Below, piece by piece: positions 18,432 to 27,499 of a stretch of 38,237 nt of DNA. Origin of the DNA: Candidatus Cloacimonadaceae bacterium (lineage in GTDB: Bacteria > Cloacimonadota > Cloacimonadia > Cloacimonadales > Cloacimonadaceae); contig JAUYAR010000140.1 of the NCBI GenBank assembly GCA_030693415.1, positions 1 to 38,237 of the forward strand, given 5' to 3'. Both the position numbers and the translations under genes were made by a program. A model generated the notes under the pieces. It searched no databases and had not been told where the DNA came from. It saw only the letters and a program-made list of their open reading frames with translations. Positions within the stretch are counted from its first letter, which is position 1. The number at the start of each line of letters is the position of its first letter.

Positions 18432-21400
18432 CTACAGTTTGATTTTATTGCCCTTGTCGAGTTCGCGGAGAAGTGCTGTTTCCCAAGCTTCGAGATAGCT
18501 TTTCAAATCAGCTCTATCATTGATAATTCCTTTAGTATATAGAGGTTTGATACTTCGGCTGCTGATTATCCTGGGTTCTGCTCCGGGGCTATCGGTCTTG
18601 GTTTTGGAGTTGTGCAGAGTGTTTAGAATCTGTAGATACTCGTAATCTTCAAATCTGCTTAGAGTCGTCTGGATAACGGCAATCAGCTTAGCATTCTTTA
18701 TGGCATCACTAACATGTATGAATTTGGCTTCAATATTTTGGATGATTGGGGGTTCGGGATCAATACTCTCAATATCTGGCTTAAGGTTTTCTTTTAGAGT
18801 GGAAACTTTCTTTAAGGTTGCCTGAATTTCAGCATTCAATTTGAGCTTTAGCTGATCACTTAGCAAATCAAATTGGGTTTTGAGAGTTTGAATCTTGCCA
18901 CCCCGATAAACATCTGGATCGCTAATCCCTTCAGTAAGTGCCTTAACTGCTTCCTCATCCAAATAGCTCAGATTGGGCTCATTAAATTGCAAGAAGCTGC
19001 GAATTTGTTTATAAATATCTGCTTGGGGACTGGAGAAGAATCTCAGGACAGGGTCAATCATGTCAGTTTTAAGCTGCGTCAATTGGGTTTCCTGAGTCAG
19101 CAATTCGTTGTAATACCACTTAAAAGGTTTGTTTACAGCTTCTCTGATTTGAGTGATGGCAGGAAGAAGTATCGCTGCAAACGAGAAGACATCTCTTTGA
19201 TGATAGTAGATATCTAACTTATCTGCCAAGGCTTTTAACCCATCTGATAGTTCTTTGCTGATGCTCTTCGGATCATTTGAGGTATTTGGTGTATCAAGCA
19301 GTTCACTGAAGAGTTTTTTAAGCTTGCGTTCCTGATCTAAACTGATTTCTGTTTGGGTTTGCAGAATTAGATTGGGATACTTATCTTTCGATTTTAGCGT
19401 TTTCACTAATTCGGCTTTTTCCAGTGGTCTGCTTTGGTAATATATTTCCACCTTATTCAGGCTGTAAAGTCTGGCGATAAGGCAGATCGTGGCAGACTCA
19501 CTCCAGCCATAAGGTCTTTTACCAAATTTCTCGATGAGATTGTTCAGCGTGAGACACCTTGAGCTGCTTTGCGCTAAGCTGATTTCACTAAACACCCCCA
19601 GTTCTGCTTCGGACATTGGTATCTTTACATCCAGAGTCTCCTGCTCGTTTAATATCTGGCTTTCGATATCCTGATCAGTAACCCCAAGTCCTTTGAGCAT
19701 TTTGAGATTGGGGTAGATTCTGGATATCAGCCCTTGGCAGCCTTCATAGATACGGGAAGTAGCATCACCGGGATTAATCTCCAATAAGTCTCCTGATGCT
19801 ATAAGCTTAGCTTGGGATACTAATTCCATAAAACGTGCTCTGATCTGATTAGCCCGGTTGTTGTTCTGAAGTTGTTTATCAATCACTATTTTACGGGCAG
19901 ATTCACTTGTGGTAGTACTGCTGTTTTGTTGGCAGTACTTCTCCGTTCTTTTATACATCCACAAATCTTCCCAAAAACGGTTATCCGGAGGCATTACAAT
20001 AAGCAACTCCGGTTTACCCATGGAGTTTGCCAGAATCTGTTTATCGTCATCATAATAGCTGTAGCTTGGAGTGATTAACTGAAGTGTTATTTCCTGCACT
20101 TTACCAAAGGTTTGATTATCGATTTTTCGGGTAAATGGGAAATCCTGTTTATTGGCTTCATAGCGGATTTTATTAGACTTAATCAAGCTATAAGACGTAA
20201 ACATCAGCTTGTCCAGCTCATCTAAAATGATACTATCTTCTACTTGAGTGCTTTTAATCTGTTGTTCAACGTCTTTTTCCTCATTAGTTAGGTAAGAATA
20301 CTGCTCGCCATTTCGCTCAATATATACTTGCTGTTCCAAGAGGTTTACAGCTTGGGCAATTCTCTTTTCCAATACCGGTACATCATCATCAAATCCTTCC
20401 ATCATAAGTATTCGCAGGTTACGTACGGTTGCCTTGAAATCTCTAACGTATTTAACAACGAATAACACTTTAAGCACCCTCACAGCAAATTCATCATTGA
20501 GGTTTCCCTCAGCAGTATGAATTGTATGAAGAAGATGCGGTTTTATCATGGATTGGAATCCTTCATACATGAGATCAAAACTGGCTATTGTCCCTACTTC
20601 TTTGCTTCCGATAGCATTTACTACATGCTGATATATAGACAATAGACTTCTTGTGCCTACAGAAGTGTACTTGCCAGGGAAGGCATCATTTTCAGATAAA
20701 GAAATGAAAGCAGTCTGAAGCAGAAATGCCTGATAAGGGATAAACGGATAAGAGCGAGTAAAATCCTCCGAATCGACAAAACCACGATAGGTTTTTGCTC
20801 CATCTGCAAGATGGAATAGAACCTTGAAGCTATCTTTATATTTGTGATAGATTTTAAGCAATGGATCGATGCAATCTTCCTTCTTTTCCAATAGCCTCTT
20901 TTGGAGAACTTCCTCCACATTCGCACCGCTAAGATTCATCTTAATTGGAAACCGGGCAGTTATTCTCCCATATTCAGTGCTCTGTGCCTGCTTTATGTGC
21001 CCCAACATAGTCTGTAAGTCGGATTGGGAAGTAACAATAATCCAGGCCCTGCCTTTGCACAGGGAATAAAAGGTCTCTGAAATGGTCTGCAGATTAAGCA
21101 TTAAATTGGTGTTGTTGGCAATGTACTGTCCTACTTCATCCACACAAAAGATTAAACGGAAATTATCGCCTTGTTTCTTGATATACTCATTCACATCGTT
21201 GCTAAATTCTTCTATGGATACAGTATAGTCCTTTTGGTATTTATCCAATAGTCCCAACACACTACTTACATCTACGTTGGCTATAGCTGCATAAGCTTTG
21301 GCTATATTCTGATTTTCCAAAGCTGCAACGGCTCTGCCTATCTTCCATTCCTTTCCTGAGATTTCATGATACTTATCTTTGAAGCCATCAAACAACCCTC

Positions 21401-21908
21401 GCATGTCGAGATCACGTTCAAACTTGGCGATGTATCCATGCTTACCATAGTACCCACAGGTTTCGTTAAAGACTTTTACGAACACACTGAGGATAGCATC
21501 AGATTGCTCTTTGGATTTGATGTCTGCTTTCAAATCGATATTAAAGAGTATGCTTTTGGCAGGAATGGAGGCTGTTTTCTTCAGATTTCCACATAAAAAG
21601 GGTTCATCCTTGCATTTATCTAAGAACATATAGAGGATTGAAATACCATCGTGTTTCCATCCCTCGAGGAGTAAGGATATCATCTTCAATAGATGTGATT
21701 TTCCCGAGCCAAAGAAACCGGATATCCACACTCCGGGCATGCTATTGTTATTTGTATAAGCATCCAGAAAGGATTCAAGCTGGGACTTTATTTCTTTTGT
21801 AACTACGTATTCATCAATTTCCTGAAGCAAGTTTCTGGCATCATCAGCTTGAATTACACCTTCAATTTTACGATCAATCGGTTTGGCAAACAAGTCTTTT
21901 ATCGACAT
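18432..21908 (-). CDS. brxC: BREX P-loop ATPase BrxC
   Basis: BrxC is the large P-loop NTPase of BREX and is required for defence and host methylation in characterised systems. With the preferred ATG at 21906-21908 (GGAGG four bases upstream) the product has 1158 residues. Walker A is GFFGSGKSH at 64-72, following FLDAYTNNNSMPGVWIS, and the Walker B-like segment is IFCVDEVG at 253-260. An in-frame start 27 bases further upstream is possible but would overlap brxB and lacks a ribosome-binding site. Length and motif order match BrxC. It sits between brxB and the DUF1016 nuclease on one transcript. Confidence 0.93.
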   Translation of the reverse strand: MSIKDLFAKPIDRKIEGVIQADDARNLLQEIDEYVVTKEIKSQLESFLDAYTNNNSMPGVWISGFFGSGKSHLLKMISLLLEGWKHDGISILYMFLDKCKDEPFLCGNLKKTASIPAKSILFNIDLKADIKSKEQSDAILSVFVKVFNETCGYYGKHGYIAKFERDLDMRGLFDGFKDKYHEISGKEWKIGRAVAALENQNIAKAYAAIANVDVSSVLGLLDKYQKDYTVSIEEFSNDVNEYIKKQGDNFRLIFCVDEVGQYIANNTNLMLNLQTISETFYSLCKGRAWIIVTSQSDLQTMLGHIKQAQSTEYGRITARFPIKMNLSGANVEEVLQKRLLEKKEDCIDPLLKIYHKYKDSFKVLFHLADGAKTYRGFVDSEDFTRSYPFIPYQAFLLQTAFISLSENDAFPGKYTSVGTRSLLSIYQHVVNAIGSKEVGTIASFDLMYEGFQSMIKPHLLHTIHTAEGNLNDEFAVRVLKVLFVVKYVRDFKATVRNLRILMMEGFDDDVPVLEKRIAQAVNLLEQQVYIERNGEQYSYLTNEEKDVEQQIKSTQVEDSIILDELDKLMFTSYSLIKSNKIRYEANKQDFPFTRKIDNQTFGKVQEITLQLITPSYSYYDDDKQILANSMGKPELLIVMPPDNRFWEDLWMYKRTEKYCQQNSSTTTSESARKIVIDKQLQNNNRANQIRARFMELVSQAKLIASGDLLEINPGDATSRIYEGCQGLISRIYPNLKMLKGLGVTDQDIESQILNEQETLDVKIPMSEAELGVFSEISLAQSSSRCLTLNNLIEKFGKRPYGWSESATICLIARLYSLNKVEIYYQSRPLEKAELVKTLKSKDKYPNLILQTQTEISLDQERKLKKLFSELLDTPNTSNDPKSISKELSDGLKALADKLDIYYHQRDVFSFAAILLPAITQIREAVNKPFKWYYNELLTQETQLTQLKTDMIDPVLRFFSSPQADIYKQIRSFLQFNEPNLSYLDEEAVKALTEGISDPDVYRGGKIQTLKTQFDLLSDQLKLKLNAEIQATLKKVSTLKENLKPDIESIDPEPPIIQNIEAKFIHVSDAIKNAKLIAVIQTTLSRFEDYEYLQILNTLHNSKTKTDSPGAEPRIISSRSIKPLYTKGIINDRADLKSYLEAWETALLRELDKGNKIKL

Positions 21909-21922
21909 TACCCCTCCAATGG

Positions 21923-22531
21923 TTATAATTGGCATCTGAAAATGTTAAAAGCTCTATAGTATCTATCATCTAATCTTCCAAATAGAGTCAGATTAGAACC
22001 CTTCTCATTATCCGTATCATAGTTACCCGGGAAAAAGAGCACTACAGGTTTCTCAGTATATAAGACCTGAAGATTGGTGAGGACATTATGGGTGCGAATG
22101 TATGGAAAAACCTCTCCCACTCCAGTGATAAAGATGATTTTGAAATCAGCTTGTTTGATCTTTTCATAGATTATTGGGCAAATGAACTCTTCCGCATCTG
22201 TAATAGAACAAAGTGTGTTAAGCCGTTCAGCCCTTGATAGGCTGGATTCTTTTTCTATGATGCTATCTTTTTCTCCAACGTTTTCTAAATGTTCAATGAC
22301 TAACCGGTACAGATTAATCTCAAAAACACTTATCCCTTTTAGCTCCAACTGATTCTTCAGTTGAGTAATTCTTTGGTACATTTCTAAGGTATCTTCTACC
22401 TCGAATGGACAGATGTAATATGGCAGTTCATTGGCTAATCCTGTCATATTTACGAATTTGGAACTGCTCATTAAGTCCAATAGATGGTCGAACCGAGATT
22501 TGCTGTCAGTACTTTTATTCTTTGATATCAT
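21923..22531 (-). CDS. brxB: BREX protein BrxB (DUF1788)
   Basis: This small protein of about 200 residues has the DUF1788 hallmark near the C-terminus, ITGVGEVFPYIRTHNVL, followed by KPVVLFFPGNY. The biochemical role of BrxB is undefined, but the gene is essential in BREX systems tested. The ATG at 22529-22531 begins 2 bp after the brxA stop. An alternative TTG start at 22537 would overlap it. brxC starts 14 bp after the stop. No anomalies are visible. Confidence 0.92.
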   Translation of the reverse strand: MISKNKSTDSKSRFDHLLDLMSSSKFVNMTGLANELPYYICPFEVEDTLEMYQRITQLKNQLELKGISVFEINLYRLVIEHLENVGEKDSIIEKESSLSRAERLNTLCSITDAEEFICPIIYEKIKQADFKIIFITGVGEVFPYIRTHNVLTNLQVLYTEKPVVLFFPGNYDTDNEKGSNLTLFGRLDDRYYRAFNIFRCQL

Positions 22532-22533
22532 AG

Positions 22534-23130
22534 TCAAAATCCAATTATTGAAGGATAGATAGATAGTGGAATAGAGGCATCTGCAGTGATGATTCGTTTA
22601 ACTTGGGGAGATATCATCAGTAATTTGAGGTGCTGATTAGAATCCACTATCCCGGCACTCTGCATCATTTTGAATAGATTGGTTTGAAGCTTCTTTCTGG
22701 AGATTACAGAGATACTATTTAGTTTTTCGACCAGTTCGGCTTTTCTGCTAAAGAAGATATTGAAATCAGCTATGGTTATGATGTAATCCCTGCGGTTGAT
22801 TTTATCACTAAACACCTCTAAGGCAAAATCCCTTATAAAATCGTATTTCTTGCAGAGAGCATACCAGAGCAATTGGCATTGTTCATCCCGGTTACCATTT
22901 GCAATAAGTTCAATTGCTGGTTCAGATAGAGTCTTTAACCTGGTACAAGTCTCAGAGTAAATACGCTTTTGAGCTGACACGGTTCTGATTTGCAGTAAAT
23001 TATCTGCCAGAACCATTTCCCGAACCATATCCCAGCTCTTGGTCTCAAGATACAGCTTGGATAGAAGGACAGAATCTCTATATAAGAGAGCTCCTGCAGT
23101 AAAGCCAAAGCTAAATCTTGTCTCAGGCAT
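22534..23130 (-). CDS. brxA: BREX protein BrxA (DUF1819)
   Basis: This is a 198-residue DUF1819 protein beginning MPETRFSFGFTAGALL, the conserved N-terminus of BrxA. BrxA homologues are small helical DNA-binding proteins of the BREX core. The ATG at 23128-23130 is preferred because an AGAGGA lies about seven bases upstream. A longer form from 23151 would overlap the regulator gene by 29 bp. With the preferred start the overlap with the upstream HTH gene is 8 bp, indicating coupling. It is the first core BREX gene of the operon. Confidence 0.92.
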   Translation of the reverse strand: MPETRFSFGFTAGALLYRDSVLLSKLYLETKSWDMVREMVLADNLLQIRTVSAQKRIYSETCTRLKTLSEPAIELIANGNRDEQCQLLWYALCKKYDFIRDFALEVFSDKINRRDYIITIADFNIFFSRKAELVEKLNSISVISRKKLQTNLFKMMQSAGIVDSNQHLKLLMISPQVKRIITADASIPLSIYPSIIGF

Positions 23131-23323
23131 TATTTGAATCCTCTGAACCATCCTTTATAGAATGGGCTTTTACCCATAGATCAATGTCCTCTTTTTTGAA
23201 TTTCCACAGTCTTCCAATCTTGTGAGCTGGAAGCTTCTTTTCACTGAGCCATTTATAGACAGTGTCCCTTGTCACTCCGAGATATTGACTTATTTCCTCA
23301 ACGGATAACCATCTGTCTTCCAT
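23123..23323 (-). CDS. Small excisionase-type HTH regulator at the head of the BREX operon
   Basis: This is a 66-residue single-domain helix-turn-helix protein of the MerR/excisionase type. It shows the typical order LSVEEISQYLGV, TRDTVYKWLSEKKLPAHKIG and LWKFKKEDIDLWV. Such proteins bind short DNA sites. As the first gene of the operon it probably regulates BREX expression. The ATG at 23321-23323 is chosen because AAGGAG lies six to seven bases upstream; starts further upstream have no such site. The palindrome CTGATACATATCAG (23360-23373), some 37 bp upstream, is a natural candidate for its binding site. It resembles but is not the larger WYL-type BrxR regulator. Confidence 0.8.
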   Translation of the reverse strand: MEDRWLSVEEISQYLGVTRDTVYKWLSEKKLPAHKIGRLWKFKKEDIDLWVKAHSIKDGSEDSNNA

Positions 23324-23655
23324 TTGAGCTCCTTTCATAAATCGATTGGGTGTTAAATCCTGATACATATCAGAAACCAATAAACAAGGACAAAACTGAA
23401 TAAAGACACAATAATCAGGTACTGTTTTATGTCAAAGCATTTCTTCATTATGTGTAAAACGATGACCACAAGTTCGATTATCGTTCATTAGATCTCTTGC
23501 CCCGTTCTTAACATTAATACCAATTTTTGAAGCATTGTTCACAGTGATAAACATAGGACTTGCTGATGGCTTTGGCGATTGTACGACCCCTGTGTTGTTA
23601 TGGTAGAGTAATCTTTCAGTATGATAAGTGCCTCTTGATTTATTACTCAAGCTTT
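23324..23655 (-). promoter_or_regulatory. Probable BREX promoter region, palindromic operator candidate, weak ORF
   Basis: This 330-bp region separates the BREX operon from the transposition module. On the minus strand a TTGTCC box and a TATGTA box lie upstream of the regulator gene, near the 14-bp palindrome CTGATACATATCAG (23360-23373). The arrangement would fit a repressor site on a promoter. A minus-strand frame from about 23662 to 23432 could encode ~76 residues beginning MLESLSNKSRG. It has no ribosome-binding site, no recognisable domain and overlaps the preceding gene, so it is not called. No transposon end was recognised here. Confidence 0.4.
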
Positions 23656-24159
23656 CTAACATAGTAGTCTGTAACAACCAATCCTATTCAAACTCCGGAG
23701 TTGACCCAATATACCTTTCTGGACTTTTCTGCCGATTTTGGGCACGTTTTGACGGGAAATAACCACGTATGTGTACTGCCTTAGATCTACAACCTCTATC
23801 GATGCCAGTGCTTCCAGATAGATATAGACCCACTGTCTGGATTTGCCGATGACTTGAGCAATCTCTCGGATAGATTTATATCTACCTTGTTCCAGGATGT
23901 CTAACAGCTGATGGGCATCTGCTATGCTGAATGTCCAACCCTTGTAATGCTGATAACCAATCCTGGCTTGGTAGCGATTGGCTCGGACGTAAATGGGAGG
24001 ACTATCTTCTATCGGTTTGATCGCCTGGCTTTGGAGCAGTTCCGGCAATAGCTGATCTATTATGTCAGCTTCAATACTGGTCAACTGAGCTATTGTATCA
24101 GCATTAAACGGTCGATCATACTGATTGATGAAGTTGAGGATAAGTTCTTTGTCCGACAT
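23656..24159 (-). CDS. Winged-HTH protein downstream of the transposition ATPase
   Basis: The 167-residue protein seems to contain two DNA-binding folds. An N-terminal winged-helix-like region spans about 1-50. A classic helix-turn-helix sits at about 94-118 (YKSIREIAQVIGKSRQWVYIYL) and is followed by a wing-like VVDLRQYTYVVISR. It is probably a regulator or accessory factor of the transposable element. The gene begins 7 bp after the ATPase stop, with GAGG five bases before the ATG, so it belongs to the transposition operon. No named family was recognised. Confidence 0.72.
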   Translation of the reverse strand: MSDKELILNFINQYDRPFNADTIAQLTSIEADIIDQLLPELLQSQAIKPIEDSPPIYVRANRYQARIGYQHYKGWTFSIADAHQLLDILEQGRYKSIREIAQVIGKSRQWVYIYLEALASIEVVDLRQYTYVVISRQNVPKIGRKVQKGILGQLRSLNRIGCYRLLC

Positions 24160-24166
24160 ACTGTCC

Positions 24167-24877
24167 TCAATTATCCAGATCGGCTTGGGATACTACTTCA
24201 AGGTTCTTATATCTTCCGATCTCTTCCACTGAGCGGATAAGCTTCATGGCTTTGCGGACATTGCCGCAAGAGTGGAAGTGGACATACTCAACAATATCTG
24301 GGTGGAACTTGATCTCCAGTATCTCGCCGCATAACTGGGCGATGTCCTTCTTGGGTAGGTCTTGGAATTCATAGAAGAAATTGCATCTATCAAAGTAATA
24401 CTCATTGATCTGATTGAGCTTATCTTTCGCACTCTGCATCCCGACCAGGATTACTATCGCTGTGGTCTCATCCACGATATCCCTGATCGCACCTAAGAGC
24501 TGGGGATGCCGGAAGGCATAGTCTATCTCATCTACCACTATGATCGTATCACGATGGTCTTCCAGGAGCGATAAGCACAGCATAAAGAGGTCATTGGCTG
24601 TTCCGTATGGTACGTACTCTCCCATGCCAAATCTCTTGTATAAGGCTAAGAGTAGCTTGGAGGCAAACGCCTTGGGTGTGGTAGTGGCTTCCAGTCTGAG
24701 ATAGACATAGCCTTTACTAAAAGCGATCCGACTGGCATACGTGGTCTTTCCCAGTCCCGGCCTGCCATACAGCAACCCGAGTCCCACCATCTCCATCTTG
24801 GGTCGGTTTAGTAGGTATTCTATGCATTTATCTGCAGCGACTACGTTCTGAGTTCTGACAAGTTTTCCCTGTTTCAT
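24167..24877 (-). CDS. MuB-like AAA ATPase, transposition target-selection protein
   Basis: This is a 236-residue AAA ATPase with Walker A GRPGLGKTT at 38-46 and Walker B IIVVDEID at 112-119. Size and motif layout match MuB/IstB/TnsC-type transposition ATPases. These bind target DNA, activate the DDE transposase and confer target immunity. It follows the transposase gene by 9 bp and has a strong ribosome-binding site (AGGAGG) before its ATG. Its position next to a Mu-type transposase makes the MuB role likely. IS21 IstB is the alternative but is usually paired with a different transposase. Confidence 0.85.
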   Translation of the reverse strand: MKQGKLVRTQNVVAADKCIEYLLNRPKMEMVGLGLLYGRPGLGKTTYASRIAFSKGYVYLRLEATTTPKAFASKLLLALYKRFGMGEYVPYGTANDLFMLCLSLLEDHRDTIIVVDEIDYAFRHPQLLGAIRDIVDETTAIVILVGMQSAKDKLNQINEYYFDRCNFFYEFQDLPKKDIAQLCGEILEIKFHPDIVEYVHFHSCGNVRKAMKLIRSVEEIGRYKNLEVVSQADLDN

Positions 24878-24886
24878 GATTACCTC

Positions 24887-27499
24887 CTAATTGGTTATCC
24901 CGATTCGTTTGAGTAGTTCCGCTCTGGAGAGGTGTGCGAATGGTGCCGGCTCTTTCCCAACCTCAGCTATTATCTGATTGTTCACTTCTGGCAACTCAGT
25001 TGTTTTGGATATGGCATCGTTTTGATTATGCTCTTCTGCCGTGACTGTCGAGATATTACTATCCGATGTTACAATCGTGTCAGTCGGGCTTGGATTATCA
25101 GATGTCTCGCACTGATCAACCGAGCTTGTTTGTTGCGATTTGTAATACTCTCTTGCGGTCTTACTAAATGCGATTTTCATAGATATGGGCATTTCACCAT
25201 TGCTGTCATTATAATCGAGTCCTATCCTATCGAATGATTCTTTGATTTCCTGTTCTATTATGCGGTTTATCTCTAATTCTGCCAGTCTCTCTTTCTCCTT
25301 AGCATCAAGCTGTTCCCGCTCTTCAGGACTCAGCATATCCGGATGCTTCGGCAGGTTCAACATCGCCTTTCTGGTCATCTCATCGATGATCTCATCGCTA
25401 TCCTTGGGTGGTGCTTCCAGCATGGGAGGACTGCTGAAGATTGCTCTGGCACCCTGATCCTCAAGCTTCTCCTGCTTGGCTGTTGAATTGCTCAAGATTC
25501 TATCAACTGCTTTCTGGGAGTTCACAACCCACTTCTTAGCATTGCGTTCTTTCTCTCGTTTTAAGCCCTTGATCTCATTGTATTCTTTATTGAGTTCCTT
25601 ATGCGAGACTGCCTTATCCATCGAGACTTCAATGAAAGGATGCTGCGTCTTGCGGAGTGCTGCCTGGCAGATAAAGACATCGTTCTTATCATAGACCACT
25701 ATCCATCTGGCATCGCTGTAATCGAACCTGATGATACAAGGCTGCCCCACATGGTTCACCATGTCCCGATGCCAATAGACTTTCTTATCCAGTCTGATGC
25801 CTTCGCTACGGATATTCTTGCGCTCCATCGCCATCATTAAGAAGTTGAGCCTGGATATCTCCACTTGTCGATTCTCAGCTATTCTGGCGGCACTGAAGAC
25901 CTCATAAGGAGTCCGTCTGTTCAGTGAGGTATGTGGGGTCTCTCCATAGCAGAATCTCACATAGAAGGCTATCATCTGCATCGTCTCTTCAATGGTGGGC
26001 GGTTTACCGGTATAGAGCTTCTTTGCCCACTTCTCGTTGCGGTGTAGCACTGAGGGCTTATCGGCAATCGATGCTCCTCTGAAGGTGGTAATGAACCTCT
26101 CAAACTGTTCCTGGAAGGTCTTGAAGAAGCGTTCGATCACCTTGGCTTTGGCATTGTAACTCTCTGCGAATCTCACTCCGATATTAAGCCGGGGGAAGAT
26201 GCCTCCCAGTTCCTTGTTCAGGTCATGCTCTTCCCAGCTCTCATGAAAGAGCTTGGCTCGGAAGGCTTTGCCATTATCCAGATATACATACTCCGGTAGC
26301 ACTGCCATGATTCCACTATTATTATCTGCGATCTGCGAGCAGTTGATAAAGCCATTACGGAAGGCTGTGAGGATATGCTGACTATCTTCGGTAAAGGCAA
26401 GTGACGCTCCCACCGGATATCTGCTTGCCCAGTCCATCACCATGATCATGGTCATACGTTGCGCTCTTCCGGTCTGAGGATTGAGGATATCAAAGGAGAG
26501 GGTATGTCCATCAGCCACCCATACCTGTCCCACTGTCAGGCTGCTATCATCCCGCATAATGGTCTTGATGATCCTTTCAGATACGAACTTACTGCCATCC
26601 CTGGCTTGATGCCATTCTGCCGGATGCCTGGCTGCCCATTCTTCACACCAGCGTCTGAGCGTGCGTTCATTGGTCTCTGATTCTATTACTTTGTTTCTGC
26701 TCATCTGTTTGAGGTTGGTGATGGCAGAGCCGATCTTGATGCGATTGGGATTGAGCAGCAGATGCAGCAGATAGTGCTGTTCTTGAAAGGTGATCTTACG
26801 CTCTTTATACTTGCCCTTGCTCTTATGGATCAGGGCATACATATCAAGCTTGTTTTCAAGGTAGATATTGAGCCATTCTCGCAGTGCCCTCTCTTTTCTT
26901 GGTCCTTTGAGATTGTAGAGCTCCGGCACCAGTCTCTTGGTGTTATAGTCACTGGTGATGCGTTTCCAGGCTAATGTCCTGGAATCTACTCCATGTAATC
27001 TGCGGAACACCTCTTGGCAGAACCTCCCATAAAGCTGAGCTTCATCCTTGAATAGCAGCCTTTCCTCTTCCACCGGAGCCAGATCAAGGAATTCACTGGA
27101 GAAGTCGATCAACACATCATTATCTCGTGCTTCATGGATCAGAGTGAGTTTGCGTTCAAAGTCCAGATAATCTTCATAGGTCTCATAGACTGTCTCGGAC
27201 TCCAGATTGTCTTCTGAACTATCAGCTTTGGCATTATATTGCTGGCTGTAAGCTAGCATAAAGCTATTGTCGGCATCGTCAGCAGTGGCAGTGTTATTGC
27301 TATTACCTTTAACATTAACATCACTATTCCCACTTACCTTGCTTAATCCAGCTCTTACCTCCGGTACCACTATGCATCTGCCACCACTCTTGATCTCAAG
27401 CTTCAGTCCTTGGCTTTCCATCAGTTCTTGCAGTTCATTCAGCTTATTCCGATATTCTCTCAGGAACTCCTCGGTAGGTCTGCCACTATAAGGAAACAT
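24887..27499 (-). CDS. Mu-like DDE transposase (MuA-type)
   Basis: This 870-residue integrase-fold transposase has a catalytic DDE triad at D330 (WVADGH), D408 (VYLDNGKAF) and E456 (KVIERFF). It has a long N-terminal DNA-binding region, a beta-barrel-like segment after 540 and a charged C-terminal tail of ~180 residues that would contact the ATPase partner. It is longer than phage Mu transposase (663 residues), mainly through the low-complexity N-terminus and the tail. The ATG at 27497-27499 has GGAGG five bases upstream; a longer frame to 27571 lacks a good site. It overlaps the upstream HTH gene by 14 bp. It is apparently intact and would act at the repeated TGTCCAAGCG sites. Confidence 0.88.
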   Translation of the reverse strand: MFPYSGRPTEEFLREYRNKLNELQELMESQGLKLEIKSGGRCIVVPEVRAGLSKVSGNSDVNVKGNSNNTATADDADNSFMLAYSQQYNAKADSSEDNLESETVYETYEDYLDFERKLTLIHEARDNDVLIDFSSEFLDLAPVEEERLLFKDEAQLYGRFCQEVFRRLHGVDSRTLAWKRITSDYNTKRLVPELYNLKGPRKERALREWLNIYLENKLDMYALIHKSKGKYKERKITFQEQHYLLHLLLNPNRIKIGSAITNLKQMSRNKVIESETNERTLRRWCEEWAARHPAEWHQARDGSKFVSERIIKTIMRDDSSLTVGQVWVADGHTLSFDILNPQTGRAQRMTMIMVMDWASRYPVGASLAFTEDSQHILTAFRNGFINCSQIADNNSGIMAVLPEYVYLDNGKAFRAKLFHESWEEHDLNKELGGIFPRLNIGVRFAESYNAKAKVIERFFKTFQEQFERFITTFRGASIADKPSVLHRNEKWAKKLYTGKPPTIEETMQMIAFYVRFCYGETPHTSLNRRTPYEVFSAARIAENRQVEISRLNFLMMAMERKNIRSEGIRLDKKVYWHRDMVNHVGQPCIIRFDYSDARWIVVYDKNDVFICQAALRKTQHPFIEVSMDKAVSHKELNKEYNEIKGLKREKERNAKKWVVNSQKAVDRILSNSTAKQEKLEDQGARAIFSSPPMLEAPPKDSDEIIDEMTRKAMLNLPKHPDMLSPEEREQLDAKEKERLAELEINRIIEQEIKESFDRIGLDYNDSNGEMPISMKIAFSKTAREYYKSQQTSSVDQCETSDNPSPTDTIVTSDSNISTVTAEEHNQNDAISKTTELPEVNNQIIAEVGKEPAPFAHLSRAELLKRIGITN

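Noticed and set aside
23432-23677. Possible ~76-81 aa protein between the wHTH gene and BREX
   Set aside because: No ribosome-binding site, a start inside the neighbouring gene, no domain, and a composition not clearly coding.
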